Assembly (NCBI GenBank): GCA_964568145.1 | Contig: CAZMOZ010000013.1 | Location: forward strand, 1 to 64,000 | Reading direction: 5' to 3' | DNA: 64,000 nucleotides | DNA from: DSVZ01 sp964568145 | Lineage (GTDB): Bacteria > Verrucomicrobiota > Verrucomicrobiia > Limisphaerales > J093 | Shown here: positions 7,958 to 20,000 of the stretch, in pieces | Layout: every line of letters begins with the position of its first letter | Position numbering within the stretch: the stretch's first letter is position 1 | Notes under the pieces: model-generated | The model's input: the letters and a program-made list of their open reading frames with translations, nothing else | Database searches by the model: none | Told to the model about the DNA's origin: nothing | Program-made: the position numbers and the translations under genes

Positions 7958-8487
7958 GAACTTCACGCCTCCACTTTCCTACGTCCCTTCGTTCCCCGGG
8001 CATTACTCCGCTTCGTCGCTACTATGGACGCTCTGACTCCCGCCGGGCGGCTCTTCGGGCCTCCATCGGCCATGAACACCGTTCGGGTCCCGGCGGGTCT
8101 CCCTGCTTATCTCACCCACACGTCCCACCCTTCCGTCCCCAACCACCTCGCCGCCCCAGCCACGGCATTTGCGCTCGTTCACGCTTCCTCTCTGCTCGTG
8201 GCCGCCAGCCAGTGGACCCTGCCTTCGGGCGAAGGCAGAGGGAAGACTTCCCACCAGGGTCCTGGCCCGGGCTTCGCACAGCGCTCGCAGGCTCGCCGGT
8301 CGGCGCGGCCGAATCGGGTTTACGGTGTGTCCTGTCAGGCATGTTACGTTGTTACCGACGGGTGGTTCACCTCCGGCAGCTTCCCACCTCGTGTTGCCAC
8401 GACGCAGTAGCCTTCGGTTACAGGCCGGTGAACGCTCGGCCTGACGGGGACTTCCACCCCGCGGTGTGGACGCCTTCGCAGGCGCAC

Positions 8488-8734
8488 TAGGGCGCCGCTG
8501 CGACGGCGCCGCCACCGCCTCGGCGTCCCGCTGCACCTGCTGGCCGAAGAGACCGGGCAGGGCCAGGAGCGCCTGCTGCTTCCAGTCGCCGACGACGACC
8601 GGATGCACGCCCAAGCGCGTGCTCAACTGATTGAGGGTTTGATCCTCGCGCAGCGCGGCGGTGACCACCTGGGCCTTGAACTCCGCGCTGTGCCGTTTGC
8701 GCGTCCGTTTGCCTGTCTGTTCCGTCATACCCAT
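8488..8734 (-). pseudogene. IS3-family transposase OrfA, N-terminal part only
   Basis: The start is at 8734 (MGMTEQTGKR) or 8728 (MTEQTGKR). Residues RKRHSAEFKAQVVTAALRED and LSTRLGVHPVVVGDWKQQAL are the N-terminal helix-turn-helix of IS3 OrfA proteins. The coding sequence is cut by the intron 5' end at 8487, and no continuation in the downstream flank resembles the rest of OrfA. Confidence 0.78.
8491..8510 (-). repeat. Stem-loop at the intron 5' splice site
   Basis: GGCGCCGTCGCAGCGGCGCC forms a 7-bp stem with a 6-base loop, three bases before the intron. Class C introns insert just after such stem-loops. A near copy in opposite orientation (18 of 20 bases) lies beyond the 3' end at 6432-6451, also followed by CTA. 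Confidence 0.6.
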
Positions 8735-8759
8735 GGCTGCCTCTCACAGCTTAACCCCT

Positions 8760-8784
8760 GGTCGGATTTGGGGGGAGCACTTCA
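8760..8784 (-). repeat. Candidate IS3 left inverted repeat
   Basis: It begins TGAAGTGCTCCCCCCAAATC and lies about 25 bases outside the orfA leader. The matching right repeat was not found. Confidence 0.55.
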
Positions 8785-9573
8785 CGGTACTTTGGAGCCG
8801 ATTCCTCGTCCGCCGGGAAAATCGAGCGGGTTTTTCAACTGGTCTGCTCGAACGACACGGAAGGTGAAAGCGCGCTGGCTGCATTGCGCCGGGAATGGTC
8901 AAAAGATAAACACCACGCGGAGCGGTACAGCCTGGCCCTGGCCTTGCAGGAGCTCAGGCCGCTCGAAACTGCGGGAAGCGCTGTGCGAGACGCGGTGGCG
9001 GACTGTCTGCTGGACATCGGCTTCGAACGGCTCCAGCGTGGCGAAGCCGCCCTACTGGGCTCACTGGCCCGAACCGCCCGCAACCTTTTGGAAGGCGGGG
9101 CCCGCCCGGCCAGGCTTGCGCAGGCGCATTGCCTGGTTGGCGACGTGTTACAGGCGCAAGGCAAACTGGCGGAGGCCCAAGCGGCGTTTGAGGAGTATTT
9201 GCGGATCAGCCGCCAGTTGGCGGCGCAGGCCCCGGCCAACGCGGGCTGGCAACGGGATCTGGCGGTGGCGTGCGTGTGGATTGGTCACCTCGAACAGCGG
9301 CTTGGCCATCCGCACGAAGCGGTGCCGTTCTTCGAGGAGGTGGATCGTGTGTTCGCGCGCCTCTTCGAAATCGCCCCCGCTCAGGCGCAGTGGCAGAAGG
9401 AGCGCGCTCAGGTGGCTGCGGAATTGGCGGTGGCTCGGCAGCTCGCGGCGCGCACCTCACCAGGCGGCGATTCCGGCACCGAGCCGTCGCCCCCCGGCGG
9501 CTTCCACTCCGTAGCCGCAGGCGCCAGGCCGCGCGGCTTCTTCCGCAACGATCACGAAAGATTGGCTTCGTAA
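8785..9573 (+). pseudogene. C-terminal fragment of a TPR protein
   Basis: The frame is open from the IS edge at 8785 to a TAA at 9573. A TTG at 8884 could serve as a start but no ribosome site supports it. The text KIERVFQLVCSNDTEGESAL followed by helical repeats (LVGDVLQAQGKLAEAQAAFE; LAAQAPANAGWQRDLAVA) is the tetratricopeptide style found at the C-terminus of STAND/TIR/SEFIR-type proteins. Its last ~40 residues look non-native and the end overlaps the terminal 22 bases of the convergent eCIS gene. It is likely a remnant left when the IS inserted or the region was rearranged. Confidence 0.55.
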
Positions 9574-12500
9574 ATGGACATCGCCGCGGCGCGCTCGCGC
9601 TCCTTGAAGGTGTCTGTCAGCGGCTGGTTGTACAACTGCGGAGACGGTCCGGCGACGCTCCAGCCCGCGCCGGTCATCAGGGAGACATCGTCGGTCGTGG
9701 TGGTATTTTCCGTGATGCGCCAGTGGCGCACGCGCCGGTCGGGACTTTGCTCCCAGCCCACGTAACACAGGTTGTAGCTCAGCGAGGCCTGAACCGCCGG
9801 ATGCCGCTCCAGCCAGCCTCGCAGGAATCTCGAGCAGTGCGAGCACGGGCTGAGGTTGATGGTGATCTCGAGCTGCTGCAGGCGCTGGGCGGCGAGGCGG
9901 CCGTCCAGAAATTCCATCAGGTGACGTTCCGCGTGGCTCAAATTCGTGCCCGGCGTGGGCTCGCCGCTGTTCCAGGAGCGCACGATGACATCGGGCGCGG
10001 TGGGGCTGCCCGGCGGCATCAGGAAGGCGGTGCCGGTTGACTGGGATCCACCTGAGCGCCCGGTGCTGGGGACATCGAGCTGCGCCCCTTTGGTCGCCCC
10101 CCCCGCAAGGCCGGTTGCGCCGGAGCGTGGTCGTGGCACGTTCACGTCGCCGAAGAAGAACGGCCGCCCGGCCTGCTGTTCCAGCAGCGGCAGCGCGGGT
10201 TCCGAAAACACCGCCCGCGCCCGGAGCACGACCGTGGCGGTGCGCGCGCGCGTGCCGGTCTTCTTCTTTCCCACCGGCTTGCTGGGGTTGATCACCGCCA
10301 GCAGCGGGACTTCCCCCGCTTCGTTGGGCTCGCCCCACTCGAGCCGGGACAGCCCTTGCGGCCGCAACTCCGCCAGGACCTGGTCCACCACCGCCTGAAT
10401 TTCCTCCTCGGTATGCTGTCCCGAGACCCGGCTGGCGACCCGCCGTCCCGCCTCGTCCCGCACGTCACCGGCCGCCGGTTGTTCCGCGCCCCGGCCCGAC
10501 ACCGTCGAACGCACCGCCCCCGCCACCGCCTGCACGCCGCGCACAATGCGGTCAATCAGCCAGCCCAGCGCGCGGTCCACCGTCTCGCGGATGCGGGTGA
10601 TGATGTTGCGGATGTGGCCGGCCAGCCCGCCCAGGCCGAGCTGGTTGGCCAGGAAGCCGATGGCGATGGGCAGCAGGCGCGCGAGGTTGCGCTCGACCAG
10701 CGCCGCGCCGCGTGTGATGACGCCGCGGGCGATCTCGCCCAATCCTTCCAACACGCTGTTCACGATCTCCAGCAGTTGCCGCAGGTACCGGAAGAACGAC
10801 TCGATGGCGCGGTAGATGGCGATGAGGCTGTTGATCACCGGCATGATGCCCGTGATGTCCAGCAGGCTCAGCACCCAGCGCGTGGCCGTGGCCACGAGCC
10901 GTTCCATCAGGAAGCTCATCACCCCCTCGACGATCCGGTCCCACAGCCCGCTGAGCTGGCCGCGGATTTCGTCCCAGAGCGCCGCCGGGCCGCCGGTGAC
11001 GAGGATCTGGATGTACCGGAAGGCCTCCATCGCCACGCCCAGGCCACGGCGCAGCATCGCGGTGCGTTCCGGGCCGATGCGCCGCTCGATCAACTCGAAA
11101 ACGTGGTCCACCGTGATGCCCAGGATTTGCAACACCACGTCGAACACCGCGCGCAGGCTGAACTCGCGTGGCACCTGGATGCCCGCCTCGCCCAGCGTGC
11201 CAAACAGCCAGTCCGCCAGGCCGTTGAGCAGGTGCCGGCCGAAGTTCTCCAGGAAGTTCAGGAAGCCGTCGCGCACCGCGCGCAGCAGGTTGATGAAGAA
11301 GCTCACCGGCGCGCGCACAATGTCGCCGATGGCGCGCGCCGCGTTGCGGATGAGGTTCACCACGAGCTGCGGCGGCAGGCCGAAGAACTCGAGCACCGCG
11401 CGGAAGAACGTCCACGCCGCGCCCAGCAGGTCGCCGTCGAGGAAGACCTGGAGCAACACGCGGCGGGCCACGGCAATGGCGCGGTCCACGATGTTCGGGA
11501 TTTCGAGCAACTGGTTGAAGAGCGGGATGCGCCGGAGCACCTGGTTGATGAGGAAGTTCTTCACCGGCTCGCGAATCCATTCCGGGATGAGCCGCCAGAT
11601 GGGGCCGAGCACCAGGTCCGGTAGGCGCGAGAGCAGGTTGAACAGCGTGGCGATGAGCTGCCGCACCAGGTTCAGGATGGGCTCCACCCAGCGGGACAGC
11701 GCCGCCAGCGCGTCGTCCGCGAGGCCGAACAGCGCGCCGATGCCCTCGGTGGCCCAGAGGCCCAGCCGCGCCGCGCCGTCGCGCAGCCATTCGAGCGCGC
11801 CGCTGGCAAAGGACAGGTACTCGTTGCGGGCCAGCGTGTCGAAGAAACCGGCCACGCTTTCGGCCAGGCCGCCCACCGTGCCGCGCACCCAGTTGCCCGC
11901 CGCGCTCAGCCCGCCCCGCAGGGCCTGGATGGCGCCGAGAATGCCCGGCAGGATCACGTCGCGGAGCACCTCGCGGTTGTCGGCCACGCCGTCCGGTTCC
12001 TCCATGCGGTCGGCCATTTGCGTGGCGCTGTCCACCCAGCCGAGCACGCGGTCGCGCAGCGTGCGGATGGCCTCCAGCGGCGCGAGATTGCCCAGCCAGC
12101 GCAACGCGGTCTGGACGCCGGTGACGACCGGCGCGGTCAGGCCCTTGATCCAGTCCCAGACTTCGCCGGCCTTTTCCTGAATCCAGCCGAGGATGCCGCC
12201 ACCGCCACCGCCGCCGCTGATGCCGAGCAGATCGAGCACTTCGTCCCAGGCCCAACTGATGGCCTCGCGGACCGGCGCGAGCGCGTCCCAGAGGTTGCCG
12301 GCCCAGGTGGTGATCGTGCGCCAGACCTCGCCGCCGAGTTCTTCGAGGAAGCCGAGGACGGGGCCGGTGAAGAAATTCGCGATGCGGGAGAAGAAGTCGC
12401 CGACCGGCCGGAAGAATTCGGTGAGGCTGTCCCAGACCTGGCCGGCCGCCTCGCCCAGGAAGGCGCGCAGGTGCCGCAACGCGCCGAACAAGGCCTCCTT

Positions 12501-13648
12501 TCCCCGCCCGGCCAGGCCGGCCACGATGTCGCGGATCGTGCCGACCATGCCCGCGATCCAGTCGCCGAGGCTGCCGAAGAAGTCGCCCACCTGGCGCAGG
12601 CCGCCGAAGAGCGTGTCCACCACGCCGCCGATCTTCTCCTTGAGGAATTCCCAAAGGCCCTTGTCGGCGATCTCCTGGAGGATGTCCGCAACCGAAGGCG
12701 CCAGCCGCCGCACCGCGCCCCAAAAATCACCGGTAACAAGGTCCGCAGCCACGCCGACAACGGTGGAACCCGTTTCGTACACGGCCTCGCCCACGTCCAC
12801 GATGGCTTCACCAATGCCGCTGAGGATCGGGATGCGCTGGATGGCGCCCGCTGGGGCGGGAGTCAGGCGCGCGGCGGGCGGGCCCTGCGGGTAGGCGGCG
12901 TTCATCGCCGCGCCTTGCTGGATCGTGTGCGCGGCCTCGTGCGCCACCACGGGCGCGTCATCCGCGCGCTGGCCGCGCCCGAGGAAGATGTGCGCACCCC
13001 GCGCAAAGGCCCGCGCCTGCACGCTCGCGGCCGCGCGCTCGGCGGCGGGTCCGCTGTGAACGCGCACCGCCCGCAGGTCCGCGCCGGTGGCGGCTTCGAT
13101 CTGGCGTCGCAGCGAAGGCACGATCGGCCGGGCGGCGCCCGGCTCGGCCCAATCGGGCGCGGGCTCCGGCACCCGCGCGGGCCGGGGCATAACCACCGGC
13201 GGCGCCAGCCGCGCGCGGGCCGGGGCGGCGGGTGCGCGCCGTGCCGGCGAGGTGACCGTCCGGGCCACGCGCTCCGCCTCGCGTTCCCACAAATCACCGG
13301 GCTGGCTGACGCGCACCTCGGGGGCGAGACGCGCGTGCAGCCCACTCACCAAGGGCACGGCCGTTTGTGGGGCAGCCGACCAAACTGCCAATTGTGGTGC
13401 AGCCGTCCCGGCTACCTTCTGATGCACCAGAGTTCCGCCGGCTCGCAGGCGGCCGGGCGCGCGTTCGCCGCGACCCTTGACCCGCCGCTCGTCTGGAACC
13501 GCCCGGGCCGCATCGGGCGCAGCCGCACGCTGCGCGAAGCGTGGCATGCCCGCGCGGGCGCCGGTCGCGCGACGTGTTGCCGCCCGGGCCGCCGGCCGGC
13601 CGGTCCGGACCGGGCTCACGCGCTGCACCACCGTGGCGGCGAAGCGGC

Positions 13649-13652
<4 letters not shown>
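9552..13652 (-). CDS. DUF4157 (eCIS core) protein with tape-measure-like middle and C-terminal AID/APOBEC-like deaminase domain
   Basis: 1366 residues, last gene of the eCIS operon, with its ATG overlapping the ATPase stop (ATGA). Residues ~1-120 are basic and disordered. Residues ~178-250 form a DUF4157/eCIS-core domain with the metalloprotease-like motif HEAAH at 238-242. Residues ~270-1130 are a long run of amphipathic helices (IGGVVDTLFGGLRQVGDFFG and similar units), as in tape-measure proteins. The C-terminal ~190 residues are a different domain with HAE at 1240-1242 and PCSHC at 1269-1273, spacing HAE-X26-PC-X2-C. This is the zinc and catalytic signature of the cytidine deaminase fold, and SPC plus the text around it is AID/APOBEC-like. 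The gene may encode a payload, or a tape measure fused to a payload. No immunity gene is evident beside it. Confidence 0.82.
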
Positions 13653-15609
<1,957 letters not shown>

Positions 15610-15613
<4 letters not shown>

Positions 15614-17091
15614 GCGGGCGGGGTCTCGACGTAATGGAAAGCGACCACGCGCCCGAACCACGGCAGCCAGCCGGGATCGAGGTCCAGTCCGGCGCGGCGC
15701 AGACGGACGTCGGCCTGGCGATGCGTGAAAAACACGTCCACGTGCGTGTCGGTCCAGGTCATCTGCGCCGGGCGCGACACCAACGGCCGCCAGCCCAGCC
15801 GCGCGCGGCGCCAGCACAGGCGCTGCAAGGCCAGGGTCAGTGTAACCCGCAACGGCCATTGCCGCAGCCGTGACTCGCGCGCCGGAGAGAGGCATTCGCG
15901 GAGCAGGTCAGGCGGTGCGGCCATGTCGGGAAAGTCGGGCAACTCTCCCCAGTCCGCCAGCCAGACGCACAACGCATCATCATCCGGCAGGGCCAGGCGC
16001 GCCGCCAGGCTGCGGAGCCAGGCCACGGTGAGGCCGCCGGCCAGAGCACGGTCCTCGCGGCGCAGCCAGTCCGACCAGCCGAGTTGACGCAGCAGGTTCA
16101 GCGTGAAGAGCAGTCCGCCCGCGGCGGTGGCGCGCGGCCGGCCGGCGACCGTTTCGCGATGTTCCGACTTTGGCTCGGAAGGCGCGCCAGCCGGCGGGGT
16201 CTGGACGGTGGGTTGCAGGACCTGGGCCTTCGGCGCTGCCGGCGACGACGGGATGCTGTCCGGGGCCGTGCGGGCGGCGGCTGCGGCCTGGAGATGAACG
16301 TAAAGCTGCGCCACCACGCGCCGCAGCGACTCCGGCCCGGCCGTCTCAACCTGATGTTCGCCCAGCACGCCGGCGATCACCCAGCACTGCGCAGCCGCGC
16401 CGGTGTCCCGACTTTGAACCCAGCTCAGCAAGCGCTCCCGCCAGCGTGCCGGCATCGCGGCCCAAGCCGGCGGCAACGGCGTTTCAGCGCGGCCCAGCGC
16501 ACCAGCATCACCACTACCATCGCTTTCGCGCGCCAGGACCGGCGGCTTCCACGAAACGAGTTCCGCCGCCGACAGCAGTGCCGCGAACTCAAACAACCGG
16601 TCTTCGCGGCACAGGCGGCGGGCCAGCGCGAGCGTGGCGGCGTCGCCGCCGCGCTGTTCGAGCAGGCGGAAGATGAGTCGCGCGACCCCGGTCGGCGGCA
16701 GGCCGGCGGTCCAGCCCGGCACCGCCGCGGACCAGAACCACGCGTCCGCGATGCGGCCTCGCAGCAGGCGCGTGGCCAGTTCGATCGGGGCGCGCCAGAC
16801 GTCCGGAAACCAGACCGCATCGGCGCGGGCCGCGGCGGGTTCGCTGAAGCACACGGCGCCGGCGGCGAGTTGTTGCAGGCGCAGCTCGAGCCGGCGGCTC
16901 CAGGTGGTGGCGCTGCTGTGCGGCGAAAGCCGGCCGAGGTCCACGCGGCGGAAGACGACCAGCCGGCCTTGATCCGGCAGGCTGGCGGTGCGCAGCGCGT
17001 CTTCGAGCAAGATCCGGCCGTGCGCGGCGTGTTCGGGTCGCGCGCACCGCAGGCGGGCGTGCCGGACGCGTCGTTGGACGGCGGTCACCAT
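15610..17091 (-). CDS. eCIS-associated hypothetical protein
   Basis: 493 residues, Trp-rich, no signal peptide, no membrane helix. An Ala/Pro-rich linker at about 270-315 separates an N-terminal part from a C-terminal one that ends in DVFFTHRQADVRLRRAGLDL, then DPGWLPWFGRVVAFHYVETP. I recall such endings in other eCIS loci, but no function is known to me. It is coupled to the ATPase gene by ATGA and follows the 1419-residue gene after 3 bases, so it belongs to the same transcript. Confidence 0.6.
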
Positions 17092-17094
17092 GCG

Positions 17095-20000
17095 TCAAAA
17101 CGGCCGGCCGGCGTCGAGGAAGCGCACGGCCATGTTGGCGGGAATCTGTCCCACCGGTTGGGCAGGCAGGCTGGTGATCTGCGCGTGGGCCTCGGTGTCG
17201 GTGAGGTTGCTCACCACGGCGCGAACGAGCCGGTTTTGTCCCAGATCGAGCACCACGCCCATGCCGAGGCGGACGCGCGCGGCGTCCACGCGGATTTTGA
17301 GCGGCGCGCCGGCCGCGGGCGTGACGGGTTCGGCTAGGTTGCCGGTCACGAGCTGGTCCACCGGCGCGTGGCTGGCGAGCAGCAGGCACACGCGCACCAG
17401 GTCGTCCATGAGGCCCACGGCCGCGGGCTCGGCGGCGTCCACGCGGTCGTACAGCCAGTCGGTGAGCAACTGCGTCTGGCGGCGCAGGGTGAACTCGACC
17501 TCGTTCCAGCGCGGCAGGCGGCTGAGGTCGCGGAACGGCGCGTCGGCGTCGAACTGGCTGAACTGCTCGGCCCAGGCCAGGCGCAGCAGGCCGGGCGTGC
17601 GGGAGAAGTCGCGGTGCAGCGCGGCGGCCACGCGGAACACGCGCTCGAGTTCCTCCGCGGCCGGACGCGCCAGCACGGCCGGGCCGCGGTCGAGAAAGTC
17701 GCGGAGCGTGAACCGCTCGCGCGCCTCGCGCTGGAGGTCCTGAAGGCTGGCGGTGAGCGGACCGGCCAGCGGCGCGAGGAGCAGTTGCTGGCGGTAAGTG
17801 GCCGCCGCCGCCGCCCGGTGGTTGAACATCCGCGCCAGCGCCTGACTGTAACGGCCGGTGCTGGCCTTGAAAGCGGCCCGATCCTCGACGTACGCGGCGC
17901 CGGCGACCCGCGCGACAAACTCGCGCAACGCGGGCAGGTGGTCCACCGCCACCAGCCAGTGCCGGGTGAGGCGGAACCAGCGCGCGGGCGAATCACGGAA
18001 GACCTCCTGCAAGGCCAGCAGGTCCGGCGGGATGGGCAGGTTCTCGCGCAACGCGGCGGGCACCGGCGCCTCCACGAGCGCGGGATGCACCGTGCGCACC
18101 GGGCCGTCCAGCCGGGCCTCGACCGCGCGGGGCCGGTGAAAGACGAAGAACTTCACGTTGGCCTCTAGCACGTCCTGCCGGCGCCGGTTGACGGCCGCCA
18201 CGCGCGCGGTTTCCTCGGCCAGGAGCGCCTGGGCTACGGCCACGTCGTGCCGGGCCTCGGACAGTTCGTCGTCCACCACGTGCAGGCGGCCGGCGAGTTG
18301 TTGCTGCTGCGCCTCGACGGCCTGGAGGACTTCGCGGCAGCGGGTGATGAGTTCGCGGTACTTCTTCACGCGCGCCTCGACCGCCCGCAGCGCGGCGGCG
18401 GCCATGTCCGCGTGCTTGGCGCCGGCGGCGAAATGCTTCGCCTCGTCGGCGTCGGCCGGGTCAAGCACATCGGCCTGGCGCCGCATCAACAGCCGCGTGA
18501 AGGACAGCCGGCGCACGGTGGGTTTGTCCTCGCCGGGCGCCTGGTCCGCGTCCACGAACTCGCTGGTGAGCCCGGCCAGCGAGATGTCGAGTTGCTCGAG
18601 GCGGTCGAAGATTTCGAGCTTGCGGTCCTGGATGTCCTTGCGGATTTGCGGCGCCAGCGCGGGCTGCAGGCGGTCCAGCGGCAGGGTGCGGATTTGTTTG
18701 GCGGTGATCTGGTTGAAGTTTGGCACGTAGGCCTCGCCAAACTGCTTCACGCGGCCCAACTCGGTGACCTGCGAACGGGCTTCAGGCAAGGCGGCCACCG
18801 CGCCGGCCTTGAACAGCGCCTCGTAGGCGACCCGCGCGGTCGGGTCGGTGGTGGCCATGTCCTGCAACCTGGCCAGTCCGGCCTTGCCCTCGGCCGTCTC
18901 CAGCACCTTCGCCGCCTCCGTGGCGGTTGTGAGGAAATCGTCCAGCCTGGCGCTGGTCGCGGCCGCGCCGCCCGCAAAGGCGCCGACGTCCATCATGAGA
19001 GTGGTGGGCAGCGGCCGGGCCTGGGCTTCCGTGGCGGCGGCCTTGATGCCCGGCGGCGCGAGATTCGCCACGAGCGTGCTGGTGAACAGATTCGAGGCGC
19101 CGGGCGTGGCGGCGGCGGGCCGGGCCACGGCACTGGCCAGGGCTTCGGACACGGCGAACTTGCTGCCCAGCGCGTTGGCGTTGAGCAACTGTCCGAAGCG
19201 GTAAACGTCCGCGCTCAGCCGCAGAAAACCGCCGTCCAGCAACTCGTCGGCGCGCCGAACCTTGTCTTCGAGCATCTCGATGAACTTGCGCAGGCCGTGC
19301 TGCCTCAGCGCGGCGGTCTCCGCGTCCTGGATGCCGAGCTGACGGTTCTTGTAGTCCTCCAGCTTGAGGTCGGTCAGCTCCTTTTTTTCGTCTTCCGTGA
19401 ACTTGAACAGGTACTTGCCCACGTCGCGCTGTAGCGCCAGACAGTCCTGCGCGACCAGCGCGTTCGCGTCGCCCAGTTCCCCGCCCGCATCCCGGGTGGT
19501 GCCGAACGCCGGCTCGGGCGGGACCGGCACGGGTGGCGTGGCCGGCTCGTCCGGGTCCAGCTTGCCGGGGTCGTCGAAGCTCAATTCCTGCTTCGTCAGG
19601 GACCGGTGCAGCGCGCCCGCCTTGGCGCGCAGGTCGGCGCGCCGGCCCAGCCAGTCGTTGCGGACGGCCGAGAGCTTTTGCACCGCCTGGGCGAATTCCG
19701 GCGGCACTTCCTCGACCTCGAGCAACTGCGGGTCGAACACGGTCTGCGGCACCGGCGCCAGCACCATCACGCGGTCCGGATGGTCGAGATCGAAGGCGTC
19801 CAGCCCACGCGTGGCGGCGGCCACCGCGTCCAGTTGCTCGATGGGCGCAACGGCGAGCAGCGCGGCGTAGTTGGACGGGAAGAACCGGTTGGGCAGCGTG
19901 CGGAACTTGCGGGGCTTGCCGTCCACGGTGACGGTGACCTTCCGCCACTGCGCCTCAAAGAACGCCCGGGGCAGCACGCCAAACGGCGGCAGCCAGCGGA

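Larger units (their letters stand above)
6521..8487 (-). mobile_element. Group II intron (class C-like) inserted in an IS3-family transposase gene
   Basis: On the minus strand the element begins with GTGCGCCTGCGAAGGCG at 8487, the GUGCG 5' end of group II introns. About 520 bases of structured RNA precede the reverse transcriptase at 7957, and a domain V (6563-6595) and a domain VI stem ending in CCCTACCCCTAT follow it, so the 3' end is near 6521-6523. The total is about 1.97 kb. The short encoded protein without an HNH endonuclease and the insertion right after a GC-rich stem-loop (8491-8510) both fit bacterial class C. The reverse transcriptase is frameshifted, so the copy is probably immobile without help. 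Confidence 0.82.
8488..8784 (-). mobile_element. IS3-family element, left-end remnant
   Basis: On the minus strand the element starts with a TGAAGTGCTCCCCCCAAATC end (8784 inward), typical of IS3-family inverted repeats, then about 50 bases to the orfA start. Only the left end and the first ~82 codons of orfA remain before the group II intron. No orfB and no right end are seen on the far side of the intron, so the IS is truncated as well as interrupted. Confidence 0.7.

Noticed and set aside
7352..8410. Plus-strand frame across the group II intron
   Set aside because: It lies opposite the reverse transcriptase and the structured intron RNA and has no protein-like pattern.
8003..8487. Continuation of the transposase frame into the intron
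   Set aside because: Residues after the GTGCG site do not resemble OrfA and come from intron RNA domain I-III sequence.
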